Positions 1 to 12,378 of a DNA stretch of 64,000 nt are shown piece after piece. This stretch comes from Dactylorhiza incarnata. Taxonomy: Eukaryota > Streptophyta > Magnoliopsida > Asparagales > Orchidaceae. Positions within the stretch are counted from its first letter, which is position 1. Each line of letters begins with the position of its first letter. Location: assembly GCA_033032865.1 (NCBI GenBank), contig JAWHQI010000068.1, positions 7,316,001 through 7,380,000 on the forward strand, in the 5' to 3' direction. Made by a program: the position numbers and the translations under genes. The notes beneath the pieces are model-generated. The model had not been told where the DNA came from. It searched no databases and saw nothing but the letters and a program-made list of their open reading frames with translations.

Positions 1-1200
1 TTTTGCTTAGGACTTTGAGTAGAATCAGTTCTTATTTATGCTCATATTTTATAATTAGTTGATTTGCATAGATTTTAGTTTATTTTACTCAAAATGGTGA
101 ATGTGGTTGAATCTAGTGGTAGCGTGGTATTGTGTGTAAGCGAATGCGAGGTTCGTGTTGCTCGATTCGGGAGGAAGGATTACCTTTCTCGAGGGCTAAG
201 AACTTTCCCCAAGCGACCCTCGAAGCATGGGTGCGAACGATTTGCAAGTTGAGCGTGACGTAGGCCATCTTTTTGGCAAGCTTGAGCTTTGTTCAACCAT
301 ACCTATACGCTAACCGTTGCTAGCCTATTTTTGTGCCTACCCAACCTTTTGGTTCAGCTCCACCATACTTCACCAAGGCCTAAAAGCTAATCCCATTATC
401 GCAACCAAAAATTAAGCCAAAAACATTAATGAATTGTAATTTTCCAATGCGGTGCGGTCTTGTGAAACTTTTGTGTTGATGTGGATATCTTACAAAATTC
501 TATATGCTGAGATTCTTGCTAATAGATTTGGGGATATAAAAAAAGGGGAAGGAAAAGAAAAAGAAAAAGAAAAATCAAAGAGAAAGAAAAAAAATATATC
601 CCTAGCATTTTAATTGAAACATCTATCTCTATCGATTGGAGTAGGCTGTGTGCACACCCGGTTTCAAAGTCAAGTCTGGGGGTGTGTTACACGTGTATTA
701 TTGGGTCTGTTATGATTTAGCACTTTTGTATGCTCATTTGGGTTGCGATTAGCCTTCACGTTTATCTTTGTATTCCAAACCGTAACCTAAGCCTCATGTG
801 TACCTTAAGTCCTATCGATTCGTCTTGTGAGTTCACTAGTGCCATGGAGAGAGTGTGACAGGGCGAGCTTATGGTTCTCGACGTTGATGGATTTCAAAGG
901 AGATAATTCAGAGTTCCGGTCTTGGGTAACACTCCCCTTCACGTCTAGCTTACATTCATACTACGCGTGACCACGAAATTCACCAACATTCCATTTTTTA
1001 GTAAAAATATATTCCTTTTTATGCATCTACACTTTTTATAAATTAGCTATCATATTTAGAAACTTCTTCTAATGAATTTCTAGCACACAAGTATGCAACT
1101 TCGCATACTACTCCTTGTCGCAACTTTTTAGCTAACTATGCTTTTCCCACTCCGCCGGATTTGTTTGCTCGGGACGTGCAAACGGGTAAATCTGGGGGTG
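1..1200 (+). other. 3' untranslated internal region of a CACGG-family LTR retrotransposon
   Basis: No ORF of substance lies here. The stretch runs up to a purine-rich tract (TCTGGGGGTG, 1191-1200) directly followed by TGATGAGTCC, the start of an LTR, so it is read as the 3' UTR and polypurine tract of an element whose coding part lies left of the window. A purine-rich block (about 540-590, mostly A and G) and a second PPT-like tract (TCTGGGGGTGTG, 675-686) are also present. The element type is inferred from its LTR, which matches the one at 47992 that is followed by a tRNA-Asp primer-binding site, as in Athila/Tat-type Ty3 elements. Confidence 0.6.
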
Positions 1201-2950
1201 TGATGAGTCCAATTTATAAAGGTTTTTTCGGACTAATCTGGGCTAGTTTTCACTCTCTTGCACTTCACTTTTAGTCCTTAATTGCTTATATTTCACTTGA
1301 CATTTCTTCACGAAGTGCACGGTTTTGTCCCATTGTGGTGTGCAATTGCACACTTTGTTGTTGGGGGCAAGCACAATGTGCTCCCCATTGTTTTTATGAT
1401 TTTATTCTTGAGCTGGACGGGTATTCCCAGCTGTGTGATGCTTATGCAGGTAGTCAGTTCATCCTTTCTACCCAGATTTCATGTCTGCATTAAACGCACG
1501 GTCGTGCGTTTTACTTGACGGACGTTCGGCTGCGGTCATGCGCTCTCATTTGGGTGGAAAACGAGGATCTGACTTTGATCATGCGTTTTTACGCATGGGC
1601 AGTTGCCCGTGCGCGAAGGAAACGCACGATCGCATGTTAGGCCTATTTTTAGGCATTCGGAATTTGCCCATGCGTTTTTACGCATGGCCGGCTTCGACCG
1701 TGCGTGAGTTAAATGCACAGGCGCTGGTGCTTCTTCTTCAAGGTTCAATTTTTCATTAAATATCGCACGGTTCACGCACGGCCGTGCGTTCGACCGTGCG
1801 TGACCAAATTTCTGATTTATTTGTATAAAAGCTGCAGATCTCGTCCTAATCGGCAGTTCTCCCGGAGGATCAATTTTCTCGCGCCTAGAGCTCTAGTTCC
1901 ACGTCATTTTCGCCGCTCCATCACCGCCCACCTTCGGGAGGAGCTCCGACGGCCATTCTATTGCAAATCTCTAGCCGGAGCATCCTCTAGGCCTCCTCCA
2001 TTGTTCGTGCACCTCCAAAGCTCCATTTTGAGGGATTTCCTGCTACATATATGAAGTTCTCCAGTGAGATCGTGGCCAAGGAAGATTGACGGAGAAGACG
2101 GGTACAATAGAAGAAGGTGACAGCTCTTCCGGACCCCGGACGGCAGTTGGAGCCCGAGCTCGGACAAGGATTGACAACCCTAGATTCCGGCCGTGAACCT
2201 CCGGTGAGTCTCCGTGCTTTGGTTGTAATCTAAACCCCCTTCATATTGCAGTACTATTTTTCTTCTATTATTTGTGTGCATGGATAATGTATGCTAAATC
2301 TTGCTATGCCAGTTAGTATATTTTATGTCTATGTGAAATATCTCTGTGGTCTATTTTAGTGAGGAGCGCCCCATTCCATCTTCCATCCTGCCGTCACGTT
2401 CGTGTGCCGCACTAGCAATTGCTAGTGGTGTGCCAGTCGACGAGGTGCTTGTGACCCTCATTCCACCGGTGCGACTCATTCCATTCCGTGTGCCTACTCT
2501 TCCATCCGCCTAGTGAAGCTTGGCATAGCGGCCCGTGTAATACATCCCGCCTAGCTAAGAGGTGCTAACGGCCCTCAACCTTTCCGCCAGTGCGCACCAC
2601 CTCATCCGCTTGCCTACTCATCCATCCGCACTTGCGAAGTAGTGCGTTCAAGGCCTACGTAGTTTTCCATCCCGCCTGGCGAAGCATTGCATAGCGACAT
2701 TGCATAGGAGTAGTTGTAGTTGTTTTCTTTTATTTTCCAAAATCCAAATCAACTCTCCTGCATTTCATCTGACTCATGGACTTCAATCTCAAGTCCTTCC
2801 TCAATAGTTAACTCCACCTTACTGTGTTCCTTCGAGATCGATACTTGGGGATTCCCTCCCATATTTTATATTACTTGAACGATCGGTACACTGTCATTTC
2901 GTGCCGCAGTCTCGCTACCGCCTATAGCGGTGTGCTAGATTTGCGCATCA
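1201..2950 (+). repeat. 3' LTR of a CACGG-family Ty3-type element
   Basis: The LTR begins TGATGAGTCC after a polypurine tract and ends TTTGCGCATCA, giving TGATG/CATCA inverted ends. It is clearly related along its length to the LTR at 47992-49642 (1750 versus 1651 bp). The U3 part (about 1490-1800) is crowded with CGCACGG/CCGTGCG dyads. A TATA box (GTATAAAAG, 1823-1831) follows directly. Short ORFs inside it are by-products of the repeats. Confidence 0.85.
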
Positions 2951-5431
2951 CCACAATAATTTTTTAGTATACTATCCATAAATTTAATTTAAAAATGAAG
3001 GACTATTAATAAATCAGCAAATTAATAATTTCATATCTATATACAAGCCTTACTTTCGAATTGCTATAAATATTGTCAGTTTAAACAATATTACTTCAAA
3101 TACTGCAAACTATTACCGTATTTGAACAGTATTACTAAATTTACAATTACTTAATCATGCAAACAATCTTCAAAAACCATTCGAATAATAATTTCATAAA
3201 ATTGAAGAAAACTATCAAATTCATTTCAATACGGCCAGTTTAAACAGTGTATGTTGCAATACTTGAGTATATCACCATATTATGGCCCAATATACAATTA
3301 CATTATTGCTGATAATTCAAGAAATCAGTAAAATAACAATTTCATATAAATCCACAAACCTTACATTCGATTTGGAATAAATACTGTCAGTTTTCACAGT
3401 ATTACTTCAAGTACTGTTTAATATCATAGTATTTACGAGAAAAAAAGTTTTTTTTCAACACAAATTAGGATATGAATAAATTTTAGTATACTACGGTTAA
3501 ATTCATAATTACTTACTGCATGAGTTGGGGAAATGTAAAGAAACAGCCTTAGCACACATGGATGAAGTGTATTTTCCATGCCCAGGACGAAACTATAGGC
3601 ATCTAAATGAAGATCACTGAGCCACCCACTCCCGTGTAGTTGTTCTATATCTGATCGATGCATAACCAAATTTCTTCGCTCGAAGATTATGTCAGAACTG
3701 AAATAATTAAAAATTGTTAGGTTAGTTACATATATAATTATATTTTTCATAAGATTTATTAGTACATGAATACCTAGCTTTGAATTGGACCATAAATCGG
3801 TCTATTACTGACCGAACCTTTGGTGAAATCATTGCTCTACCAGGAAATGAAAATACACATACAGATGGAGAGAATATCACTTTCTTTTTCCTGTTTGGGC
3901 GCCCTTTAATTCCTTTAATCAAACTACTTTCATCTACGGTTTCTGGATTTGTCAAAGGACGAGGGGATGGTAAATACTGAAGATGATAATGGTGTGGCAA
4001 TCACTAATTGACCGTCAGGTGATGGTTCCCTACCTGATGTCGGATGCAAAGGAGAGGTATGTTTGGAAGTCAACACATCAAACCTTTCATCACAGTAGCG
4101 GCGTAGCTTCAATACTTCATCATCAACATATTGATAGACTTCGTCTATGCATTTCCTTATTCTACAATCCATTTCAGTTTCTGTTTTCTTGCACTCTCTT
4201 TGTAAAGACTTCTCCATTTCCTTTCTCTTAAGTTCTTGACTTTCCTTCTTCTTCTTCTCCTTTCTCCTACTCTCACGTTTGCTTAATTTACTCCCCCCAC
4301 ATCATTAATTTTCCCTAATCGACTACTAACAAACCTCATGATATGCTTCTCAATACTTTTTGGCTTTTCAACCTCGTCCTCCTCATCTTCCACCTCCTCT
4401 TCCACCTATTCTTCTTTTGAAATATTTTCAAAATCAGAAAATCTTCGTCTTGAACTCTAAGAAGTTGATCCTCAGATGGAAGAACATTCTCGAAGGCGGT
4501 ACAAACCTACCAATTGTTGACAAAATTTAATGGAATTGTGGAATCATAAAATAATGTCCAATATGATAACACTAACCTTATTGTCGCCCCTTAGATTCAA
4601 ATGATATACAATACTTGGCAGTAAAGCTCATCTTAGAAGACCACCGGGAGAGTCGGGGTCTAGCTAAGTCATCAAAGCTATCTGTAACCGTCGTTATCTC
4701 TAAGAACCATACCTACCCAAAATAATTGTAAATATGGAAATTATTTTTCACATAAAAAAATTCAATAATAATCAACATGCACATTCAAACCACGAGAAAC
4801 ACTGAACATCCCTCCAAGTATCATATACTATCCTCTGTTCCTTTTCGATATGCTTTACGACTTAACAAATTGAACTCCGCTTGCATAAAATTTTCAACTA
4901 TCTTCGGCCAGTTGTACCTTCGAAACTCCTCAAGTCCACCAAAATTTTGTATGCAAGTCGGTATTTTAAAATTTTAGAGGGAAAAAACTTGCAAATTACA
5001 TACATCACTAAGGTGTCTACCCTCCTCTTCTCTATATCCTCAGACCAATCCTCAGTGGCTTGCATATCAATCTCTGCAACTAAATCCTTCTGTTGGAAGG
5101 AAGAAAAATGACGTCTTTGGAAATCAAACTCAACCCCGTGATTCGGCATTCCTAACAGCAACTCTACATGATTAGCGATGAACTTGACGTAAAAATTTCC
5201 AAGAAGGAATGCCCTGTTCTTGGTCGAGTAAGATCTCAGCAAGGTGCTGAGGAGTGGGATGTTTTGCTTTAGGTCCGGGATGGAAAACAATTGTAATATA
5301 CCCGCTTGACGAAGATCAGTCATAGACCTTTCAGTAATTATATCTTGGAGTGGCTTCACACGGTCCTTGAACGAAGATACACCAGATCTGCAATTTAGAC
5401 TTTGGGATGAGTGGCCTCACACTCTCCTTTA
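2951..5431 (-). pseudogene. Ulp1-like (C48) peptidase-type locus, truncated
   Basis: On the minus strand, three stretches look like pieces of one protein of the plant Ulp1-like family, often carried by Mutator-like transposons. About 5431-4720 encodes an N-terminal module: SMTDLRQAGI, FLLGNFYVKF, LLLGMPNHGVEF and, after a frame change, WPKIVENFM. About 4220-3930 is charged and helix-forming (YVDDEVLKLRRYCDERFD). About 3700-3500 resembles the start of the Ulp1 peptidase fold (SDIEQLHGSGWLSDLHLDAY). The catalytic His/Asp/Cys region is not seen; it would lie further left, where an LTR element abuts at 2950. AT-rich stretches (2951-3430, 4240-4700) look like introns or decay. Family assignment is from remembered motifs and is moderate. 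A host gene rather than a transposon gene cannot be excluded. Confidence 0.45.
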
Positions 5432-8431
5432 ATCAAAACCTTCTTACATGATAGGTCATCATTTAAAATCATCTATTAGGGTTTGGAGTAAGAACTGTGT
5501 CTCTCAGTTCGTGGATCAACTAGTCCATCGAGAAAATATATGTAATTGCAGCGGAAAGTACTTGATTTAATTCACTCAAGATCCTAAATGCACGTGATGA
5601 CAGGACATAAAGTAAATGATATGCACATATCTAGGCGTAGTATAAGTCTAGAAAATATCTTTAGGTGACTTTAAAGATAAGGATTTCAGTTAAAAAGAAT
5701 GCAATGAAGTTGAAGGAAATGCCATTTTATAACTATAATGCACCTAGACATAAATCATTCCTAGAGAGCAAGATACACAAGATCTAAAAGTAGTGGCATT
5801 TAACTGGCAAGTAAACTATAAAGTATCAAAAAGAAGCACAACGGGCGTCAACAACCTGACACTAACCCATTGGCTCCAAACTAGCATGTCTGAACACAAG
5901 AAGGAAACTAACGACAACTACCTAGCAGCAGGGTAAAACAACAACTAAAACTCCCGAAGACTCCGGGCTACACTGCTAGCCGTTACGGCTCAGAACCTGA
6001 GACATTCAATAAAACAAAGAACGCCTCAGCAAGGAATTTACAAGTGGTAGAAAAATAAGAAGTAAAGTAAATAAGGCATAAGGGGTACCAACCCAAGCTC
6101 AACGCTTACAGGAAAGGATGCTCCAAGCATCGAACTAAACAATGCACCAAGTGCACCAAATACCAAATAGAGATACAAGTAAAGTTCATTTATCTTGTTA
6201 ATTTTATTTAAAGAGACTAATAAGCTCAAGTTAATCGGGGGCGGTCCTTTATCCTCTGTCACCCAAAGCCAAAAAAAAATGGGTGGGGGTTTCTATCCCC
6301 AACCACCCAAACACGGCCCACGGGACCACATGCCAAACATGCGGTTCACCACTAAAATGGCCACCGTGCAAGACTACAACAATTCCCCACTGCCCCCCCC
6401 AAAACACGACCCACCATGTAAGGACAAAGACAATGGTTCTTATTAATTAATTTCTTTACTTATGGCACGGGACGAAGCCCGAGAAAACAATCACCAGGAT
6501 ACCCTAAGGATAGGGTCACAAATGAAGTAAACACTGCATAAGACGATTCATAAGAGAATACATAAGTTATTTAACCACAACAGGTACGAGATTTCGAAGA
6601 GGAGAGGTAATCGGAGGCATAACTCAAGTACTAATAAGTAGGGGGCATTCCTCGAGAATCTAAAGGATAAGAACATAGTTCTCGAGAAATCAAGGAGTGG
6701 GGTCATAAAGTTCTAGGGAAAACAAGGGCAAGGACAAACACTTCTCAATAAATCCCAAACAGGGACTATGATTTCTCGAGAAATTAAATGCAGGGATCAA
6801 GCTGCTTCTCGAGAAATTAAAGGCGGGGTAAAGCTATTCTCGAGAAATCAAGGTAGGGGTAAAGTTGCTCTCAAGAAATCAAGGCAGGAGTAAAGTTGTT
6901 CTCGAGAAATCAAGGCAGGGGTAAAGTTTCTCGAGAAAAGAAGGTCCGGGATCAGCTTTCTCGAAAAAAAGAAAGGGCAGGAATCAAATGCCAGGCCGTT
7001 CGTCGAACGCGCCGTTCGACGAACACAAGGTCGTTCGTCGAACGCAAGGCCGTTCGTCGAACGCAAGGCCGTTCGTCGAACGCAAGGCCGTTTGAGAAAC
7101 GCAAGGCCGTTCGACAAACGCAAGGTCGTTCGACGAACTTCAGGAAGCAAAAGGAGTTCGACGAACGTCAGAAAAGAGGAGTTCGACGATCATCATGAAA
7201 AGAAGAGTTCGACGAACGTCAGGAAAAGAAGAGTTCGACGAACGTCAGGCCGTTCGACGAATGTCAGGAAAGAAGAGTTCGCCGAACGTCAAGTAAAGAA
7301 GAGTTCGACGAACGTCAGGCCGTTTGTCGAACGTCAGGAATCGCAGAGTTCGACGAACATCAGGCTGTTCGTCAACTGCGTCGTTCATTGAACGTGGGGA
7401 CGTTCGACGAACGACAGAAATCGATTGATTTCTCACGAAAATTTAAGGCTGTAGGCAAAAAGAAACCATGGCAAATGATTTCCCGAGAAATCCAAGGCTG
7501 CAGGCAAAAAGAAACCAAGGCAAATGATTTCCCGAGAAATCCAAGGCTGCAGGCAAAAAGAAACCAAGGTTGCAGGCAAAAGAAACCAAGGCTGCAGGCA
7601 AAATGAAACGAGGGCAAAAGAAACTCCAGATATGCTACCTTGAGCTAAAAACACAGCCATAACTCAAGGAAAAGAAGAGTGCTTCAACAAACAAGAAGAA
7701 AGGAGGAAAATAGCCACATGCCTTAAACCTTGCTAAACTCGAAGACCTCCGCTCCAAAAGCTATGGATCGGCAAGAACTCACTCAAGCACAACAACCTGA
7801 AACTTTTCGGATCAAAAAGGAGGAGTTAGGTCACTACCTTAACTCCAAAAATTCCACGAAATGGGAAAAACTTACCACTAGAACGAAGATCTTGTCGAGA
7901 GCTATCCGAATCCACTCTCCAAACACGATTCCGACTACTACAGCCTTCGAATCGCCGGCCGGAAGCTCCACGACACTTCGCTCTCTCGCTCGGCGGCTGG
8001 TTTGGATCGACGAAGGAAGAAGAAGGATAGGGAGAGAACTTTAGGTTTTATAATAAACCCTAATTTAATATTTAATTAATTAAATAATTCTCCCTTTTAC
8101 TTAAACTGCGAGGGCGACCAAAACACCTCGGATTTTCATGAAAATCGCACCTAAACTGAAAATCGGCACTACAAATCCAACGATGAAGTCAGAATTCAAT
8201 TCCGATGAGCCAAACTCGGGATAAAGCTTCCCGAAGCTAAAATCTTGATAACTACCCAAAATATTTCCTTTAACTCAAAACGTCGCAAAATTTTGCATGC
8301 TCGATCTAAATTACATACTTTAACTAAGCTAAGGCCCAAAACTAAACCAGACGAGCTGACGTAACGCCCTTACACCAAAATTACGCCACAACGGTCACGC
8401 AAAATAATTAACAAAAATCAGGGGCATTACA
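5432..8431 (-). repeat. 3' LTR of Tekay-1, truncated at its end
   Basis: Aligns with the LTR at 37571-40579 from the words TTAATCAAAACCT onward. The first about 118 bp of the plus-strand left end (counterpart of 37571-37688, starting TGTCACAACC) are missing. On the minus strand it starts TGTAATGCCCC at 8431. A TATA-like sequence lies at about 8044-8057 (minus), followed by CT-rich leader. Three tandem arrays sit downstream of it in the transcribed part (6648-7620). The short ORFs in both strands of these arrays are artefacts of repeated units. Confidence 0.85.
6648..7620. repeat. Three short tandem arrays inside the Tekay-1 3' LTR
   Basis: Array one (about 6648-6965) repeats the palindrome TTCTCGAGAA followed by ATCAAGGCAGGGGTAAAG at roughly 30-bp spacing. 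Array two (about 6990-7420) repeats CGTTCGTCGAACG and CGTTCGACGAACG dyads. Array three (about 7440-7620) repeats a unit of about 50 bp containing GGCTGCAGGCAAAAAGAAACC and TTTCCCGAGAAATCC. The same three arrays in the same order, with fewer or altered units, are in the other LTR at about 38925-39765. Confidence 0.8.
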
Positions 8432-8462
8432 GTCACTCCCCCTAAAAAGAAGTTTCGTCCCG
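8432..8462 (-). other. Polypurine tract of Tekay-1
   Basis: On the minus strand the purine-rich TTTTTAGGGGGAGTGAC lies directly before the LTR start TGTAATG. This is the expected site for priming plus-strand DNA in a Ty3-type element. Confidence 0.75.
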
Positions 8463-8537
8463 AAACTTGAAATCCAAAGATCAAGAAAGATTCAGAATCA
8501 AATCCCAAGGTTACCTGACAGGAGATTTACCCGAAAT

Positions 8538-9290
8538 CTAAGAGAAGAGGCTAGGATGAGTCTCTCTCATGGCAGACTCCAGCTCCCATGTTGCGCTTTA
8601 GACACCCTGATTCTTCCAAAGAACCTTAACCATCGGGATCGTCTTCCTCCGCAACACACGCTCCTGAGTCTCCAAGATTCGGACACGCTCTTCAACATAC
8701 GAAAGATTGGGCTGCAATACAGGCACCGAATAAAGAACAAGCCAACCACTACGCAAACACTTCCTCAGCTAGCTCACATGAAACACATCGTGAGCATTAG
8801 GGAAGGAAGCAGGCAAATCCAATATATAAGCTGACACTCCGATGCGCTCAAAAATCTGGAAAGGTCCAACATACCGGGGATCCAACTTGTGGTTCCTTCC
8901 AAATCTCTTAACGCCCGGCATCGGAGAAACTTTCAAGAACACTACGTCTCCGACGGCAAACTCAAGATCCACCCTTCTCCTATTAGCATACTTCTCATAC
9001 CGCTCCTGAGCAATACGAAGCTTCTCATGGATATGAGTCACGACAACGCTCCTCTCTTCCAAAGCCTCTGGGCCTAACAACGGCCTCTCACCAAACTCGG
9101 CCCAAAACAAGGGAGTTCGACAACGCCTCCCATACAGAGCCTGAAAGGGGGCCATTTTCAAACTCTCCTGATAACTATTATTGTAGGAAAATTCCATAAA
9201 TCCAAGTCGCTTATCCCACGCTCCACCATGATCTAAAATATAACACCTTATCATATCTTCCAAAATTTGATTTACTCTTTCTGTCTGACC
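8538..9290 (-). pseudogene. Tekay-1 integrase C-terminal part and chromodomain
   Basis: Minus strand. It starts at the end of the integrase core (DGQTERVNQILEDMIRCY, retaining the last catalytic Glu), then the C-terminal motifs ALYGRRCRTPLFW, GDVVFLKVSP and KLDPRYVGPFQI, then a chromodomain-like tail (VPMVKVLW-type motif, ATWELESAMRETHPSLF) ending at a stop at 8538-8540. That tail is typical of the Tekay/Del branch, where it is thought to steer insertion toward heterochromatin. Two in-frame stops break it, one after FHVS and one just before SATWELE. Most of the integrase core upstream is missing. Confidence 0.75.
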
Positions 9291-9603
9291 ATCAAACGAT
9301 CTGCTTCAGGTCTTTGTACATTTTCGTGGAACCAGGATGATAGGAAACACTTGAGTCATGCGCTTCACTACAGATATTTGCTCGAATATATTCCGACGCG
9401 GGAATACAATATTTACCTCGATACATCAGGGTACCTTTATCATCGATTAAAAAGTCTGGTATTTTTTTTTCAGTCCTGCTTCGAAGATGCTGCAAGGTAG
9501 GATCTTCCTTCTGATGCAGTCTCATAAGGGAAATCCAAGAAGGCTCTTCAGCTTCAAGACTCGAAGGTGCGGTACTACTACCGACTGAGATATCCATCAA
9601 CAT
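9291..9603 (-). pseudogene. Tekay-1 integrase N-terminal zinc-binding remnant
   Basis: Minus strand fragment with EEPSWISLMRLHQKEDP, KGTLMYRGKYCIP and SVSYHPGSTKMYKDLKQ. In chromoviruses this region lies at the start of integrase and continues into an HHCC zinc finger and the DDE core. Here it jumps directly, with a frame change, to the DGQTERVNQ motif at about 9290. The second half of the zinc finger and the two catalytic Asp motifs are therefore deleted. Confidence 0.75.
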
Positions 9604-9609
9604 AAACTC

Positions 9610-10377
9610 CTATACCAAGGACTGCATAGAAAGGTTGAAGACATGCGCGGTCTTTCTACTCAGGGCATCAGCCACCACATTAGCCTTACCCAGATGATAG
9701 AGGATGTCAACCTCATAATCCGCAACATACTCCAACCATCTACGCTGGCGCAAATTCAGCTCTTTTTGGGTGAAGACATACTTCAGACTCTTGTGAACCG
9801 TATAAATCTTGCATGACACTCCATAAAGAAGGTGTCTCCAAAGCTTTAAAGCATAAATCACTGCCGCAAGTTCTAAGTCATGCGTAGGGTAATTCCTTTC
9901 ATGAACTTTCATTTGTCTGGACCCATAAGCAATCACTTTTCCTTCTTGCATCAAAACACACCCAAGACCAATGTGAGATGCGTCCACAAAAACAACATAC
10001 TCTATTCCTTCGATCGGCAAGGCCAACACAGGGGCACTGCACAAATGCCTCTTTAATTCCTGAAAGGCTTCTTCGCACTTATCGCTCCAAACAAAAGCGG
10101 TATTCTTCCGGGTAAGCTTAGTTAAAGGTGCCGACAGCACTGAGAACCCTTGAACAAACCTCCTGTAGTACCCAGCCAACCCTAAGAAACTCCTTATCTC
10201 CTTAGGCATTGAAGGCGTCTTCCAATCCAACACAACAGAAATCTTAGCGGGGTCTACAGTAATTCCATCCTTGTTCACTACATGACCCAGAAAGGACACC
10301 CTAGAAAGCCAGAACTCACACTTACTCAGCTTCACATACAACTTGTGCTTTCCAAGAGTAGACAATACTAAGCGCAA
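9610..10377 (-). pseudogene. Tekay-1 reverse transcriptase thumb and RNase H
   Basis: Minus strand. RT thumb motifs [17 protein letters not shown] and [15 protein letters not shown] are followed by a Ty3-type RNase [16 protein letters not shown] (first Asp), [16 protein letters not shown] (Glu), [12 protein letters not shown] and VVADALSRK (last Asp). The third motif normally reads TDHKSLKY; here the Asp is Val, so a catalytic residue is lost. The preceding RT palm with the YVDD box is absent: the frame enters at [10 protein letters not shown], which normally lies after it. Confidence 0.8.
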
Positions 10378-11250
10378 ATGCGTAGCATGCGCCTTAGCAA
10401 CAGATACCTGTTCTTGATGGTCACTTTGTTTAACTCTCTATAATATATGCACAACCTCATGGAACCGTCCTTCTTTTTCACGAACAAAACTAGAGCACCC
10501 CAGGGCGAAGAACTTGGTATAATGAATCCACAATGCAACAACTCATCTAACTGAGTTCGCAACTCTTCTAGCTCACGCGGGGCCATACGGTATGGTGCCT
10601 TAGCGATAGGATGAGCACCAGGCTCAAGATCATTAATGAACTCCACATCTCTATCAGGCGGGAGACCAGGAAGGCTGACAGGAAAGACATCAGGAAACTC
10701 TCGCACCACCGGAACACCCTCAATACACGGTGAACCACTAACATTTTCGAACACCAAAATAAGGTAAGCCAAGCAACCGGAACTTAACAGTTTCCGAACA
10801 CCTGCCGCAGAAATTATCGGGGAACCCTGGCATGGAGATCCAAAAACGCTCATGGGATGACCGTTTTCCATCACAAAGTCCAGACGCTTTTCCTTGCATC
10901 GGATGACAACATCATAACTAGACAACCCATCCATACCCAATATCACGTCAAAGTATTCTAGGTCCAACACCTTGAGATCAGCAACGACCAAGAAATCTCC
11001 TAAGAGAACGGGGCGACTTTGGACGCATTGGTTCGAGGACACCAAATCACCAGAAGGAAACTTAACGAGGAACAAATCCTTGCCCAGCTTAGGGGTCAAA
11101 TGGTGATGCTCAACGAAAGCCCTTGCTACGAACGAATGGGTAGCACCCAAATCAAACAGAACACGCGCCCAACGATTCTTTACCTTATATATCCCTATAA
11201 GCGCGAAAAGAGAAACTAGTCTAATAGAACAAAACTAAAAGGAATCAAAA
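10378..11250 (-). pseudogene. Tekay-1 protease and N-terminal reverse transcriptase
   Basis: Minus strand. The protease active-site motif reads [13 protein letters not shown], where the family usually has D-S/T-G-A, so the residue after Asp is altered. Downstream are [17 protein letters not shown] and then RT fingers ([49 protein letters not shown]). After that motif the frame is lost and about 100 residues of RT palm are missing. Upstream, at 11250, the element is cut by the Tat insertion. The CCHC knuckle expected between gag and protease is not seen on either side. Confidence 0.8.
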
Positions 11251-11255
11251 CTTAA
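11251..11255. other. Target-site duplication of the Tat element, left copy
   Basis: CTTAA directly before the LTR start TGTACAACC; the same five bases follow the right LTR at 36144-36148. This fixes the Tat insertion inside Tekay-1, between its gag and protease. Confidence 0.9.
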
Positions 11256-12378
11256 TGTACAACCCCGATATTCGCCAGACGAGGAGACACAGTTTACGAA
11301 GGCAACATAACGAAATAATAAGAAATAGGGGCCTTAGGGTCGAAGACCTCGCGAGAGGGATCAGAGAGAAATCTCTCTTGGAAGGCTCGCGGAGAGGCAG
11401 GCGAAAAGGGTAGGCGAGATAAACGCCCGCAGGTATTCGCCTAGAAGTTCCCAGAGTTGGACGAAAGGAATACTGCATTCAACGAACTCTCCCGAGTTCG
11501 TCGAGCCCACCTATGATCGTCGAGCTCGCCCCTGTTTGGCAAAATCGTCCAGCAGTCGGCGAAATGTTCTATGATCATTAAAGTCAAAGGGACGGTCTCG
11601 CAAGATCTGTCGCAAGATCCAGACCTCGGCAGATATCTTCAAAGGACTGGGCCAAGCGAGGGCGGGCAAGTCAATACTTCGCAGGACGCTGGTGGAAGAG
11701 ACCCTTTGTACGGTAAAAAGATGTCCGGCGAAATATGTTCAGTGCGCGAAAAAATGAGTAGGCAATCTCGTAGAAAGGATCGTGAGATCGGACCTCGGCA
11801 GGTACCGCCAGGAGGGGCCAGCGAGGTCCTCGCAGGGCAATCGCCTAGGAGAGGCACCGCGAGCAGGACTCGCGAGGGGGCCCACGAGAGCACCTCGCAG
11901 GAAGGTTCTCGCAGTTCCTTGCCCATAAGCCGATAGGGTCAAATTACCCTTTTACCCTTGGTGGTCTGCCTTTAGCCTCTCCAAACAACGGAGTTTGGCT
12001 GTTAGCAGACCCATTTGGGGTGCGGATAGTAAAATCAAAAGGCGGAATCCTGCTATTTGCAGGCCGTATCAGAAAACCTATAAATAGGACCTTAAGGGAA
12101 CCTTTGGAGGGGACTGGACTTCAGCTACTCTCTCCTCAGGCTTTCTTTGGTTAGCATTTTCAGAGCTCTCCAAGGTGCCCGAGTCTCAGCTTTGGCTTAG
12201 GAGGGGAAGCGCTCAACGATCTTCCGGGTTAGTGGAGGGACCTCCTCGCTGCGACTAAGGTCTTAGTCTTCTTTCTAGTCTTCAGTCTACCTTCTCCGAG
12301 GGATCAGTAAGGGCTTGCTGCCCTTCATTTCGGTGAGGGCCCCGAGCTCCACAAGAGGCCAAGAAATCAGTTTCAACA
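11256..12378 (+). repeat. 5' LTR of the Tat element
   Basis: 1123 bp, matches 35034-36143. A TATA box (CCTATAAATAGG) lies at about 12077-12088. The U3 region upstream contains many CTCGC / GCGAG motifs (for example CTCGCGAG, CCTCGCAGG). The end TTTCAACA is followed by TTTTGGTGCGGTGAGCG, the expected place of a primer-binding site; I could not assign the tRNA. Confidence 0.88.

Noticed and set aside
6648..6965. TTCTCGAGAA array as heat-shock elements
   Set aside because: The spacing between TTC and GAA is four bases rather than two, so it does not fit the heat-shock element.
6848..7391. ORFs on both strands rich in RRT, NGLAF and similar words
   Set aside because: They are translations of CGTTCGTCGAACG tandem dyads; the same occurs at 39173-39561 and no start or family supports a protein.
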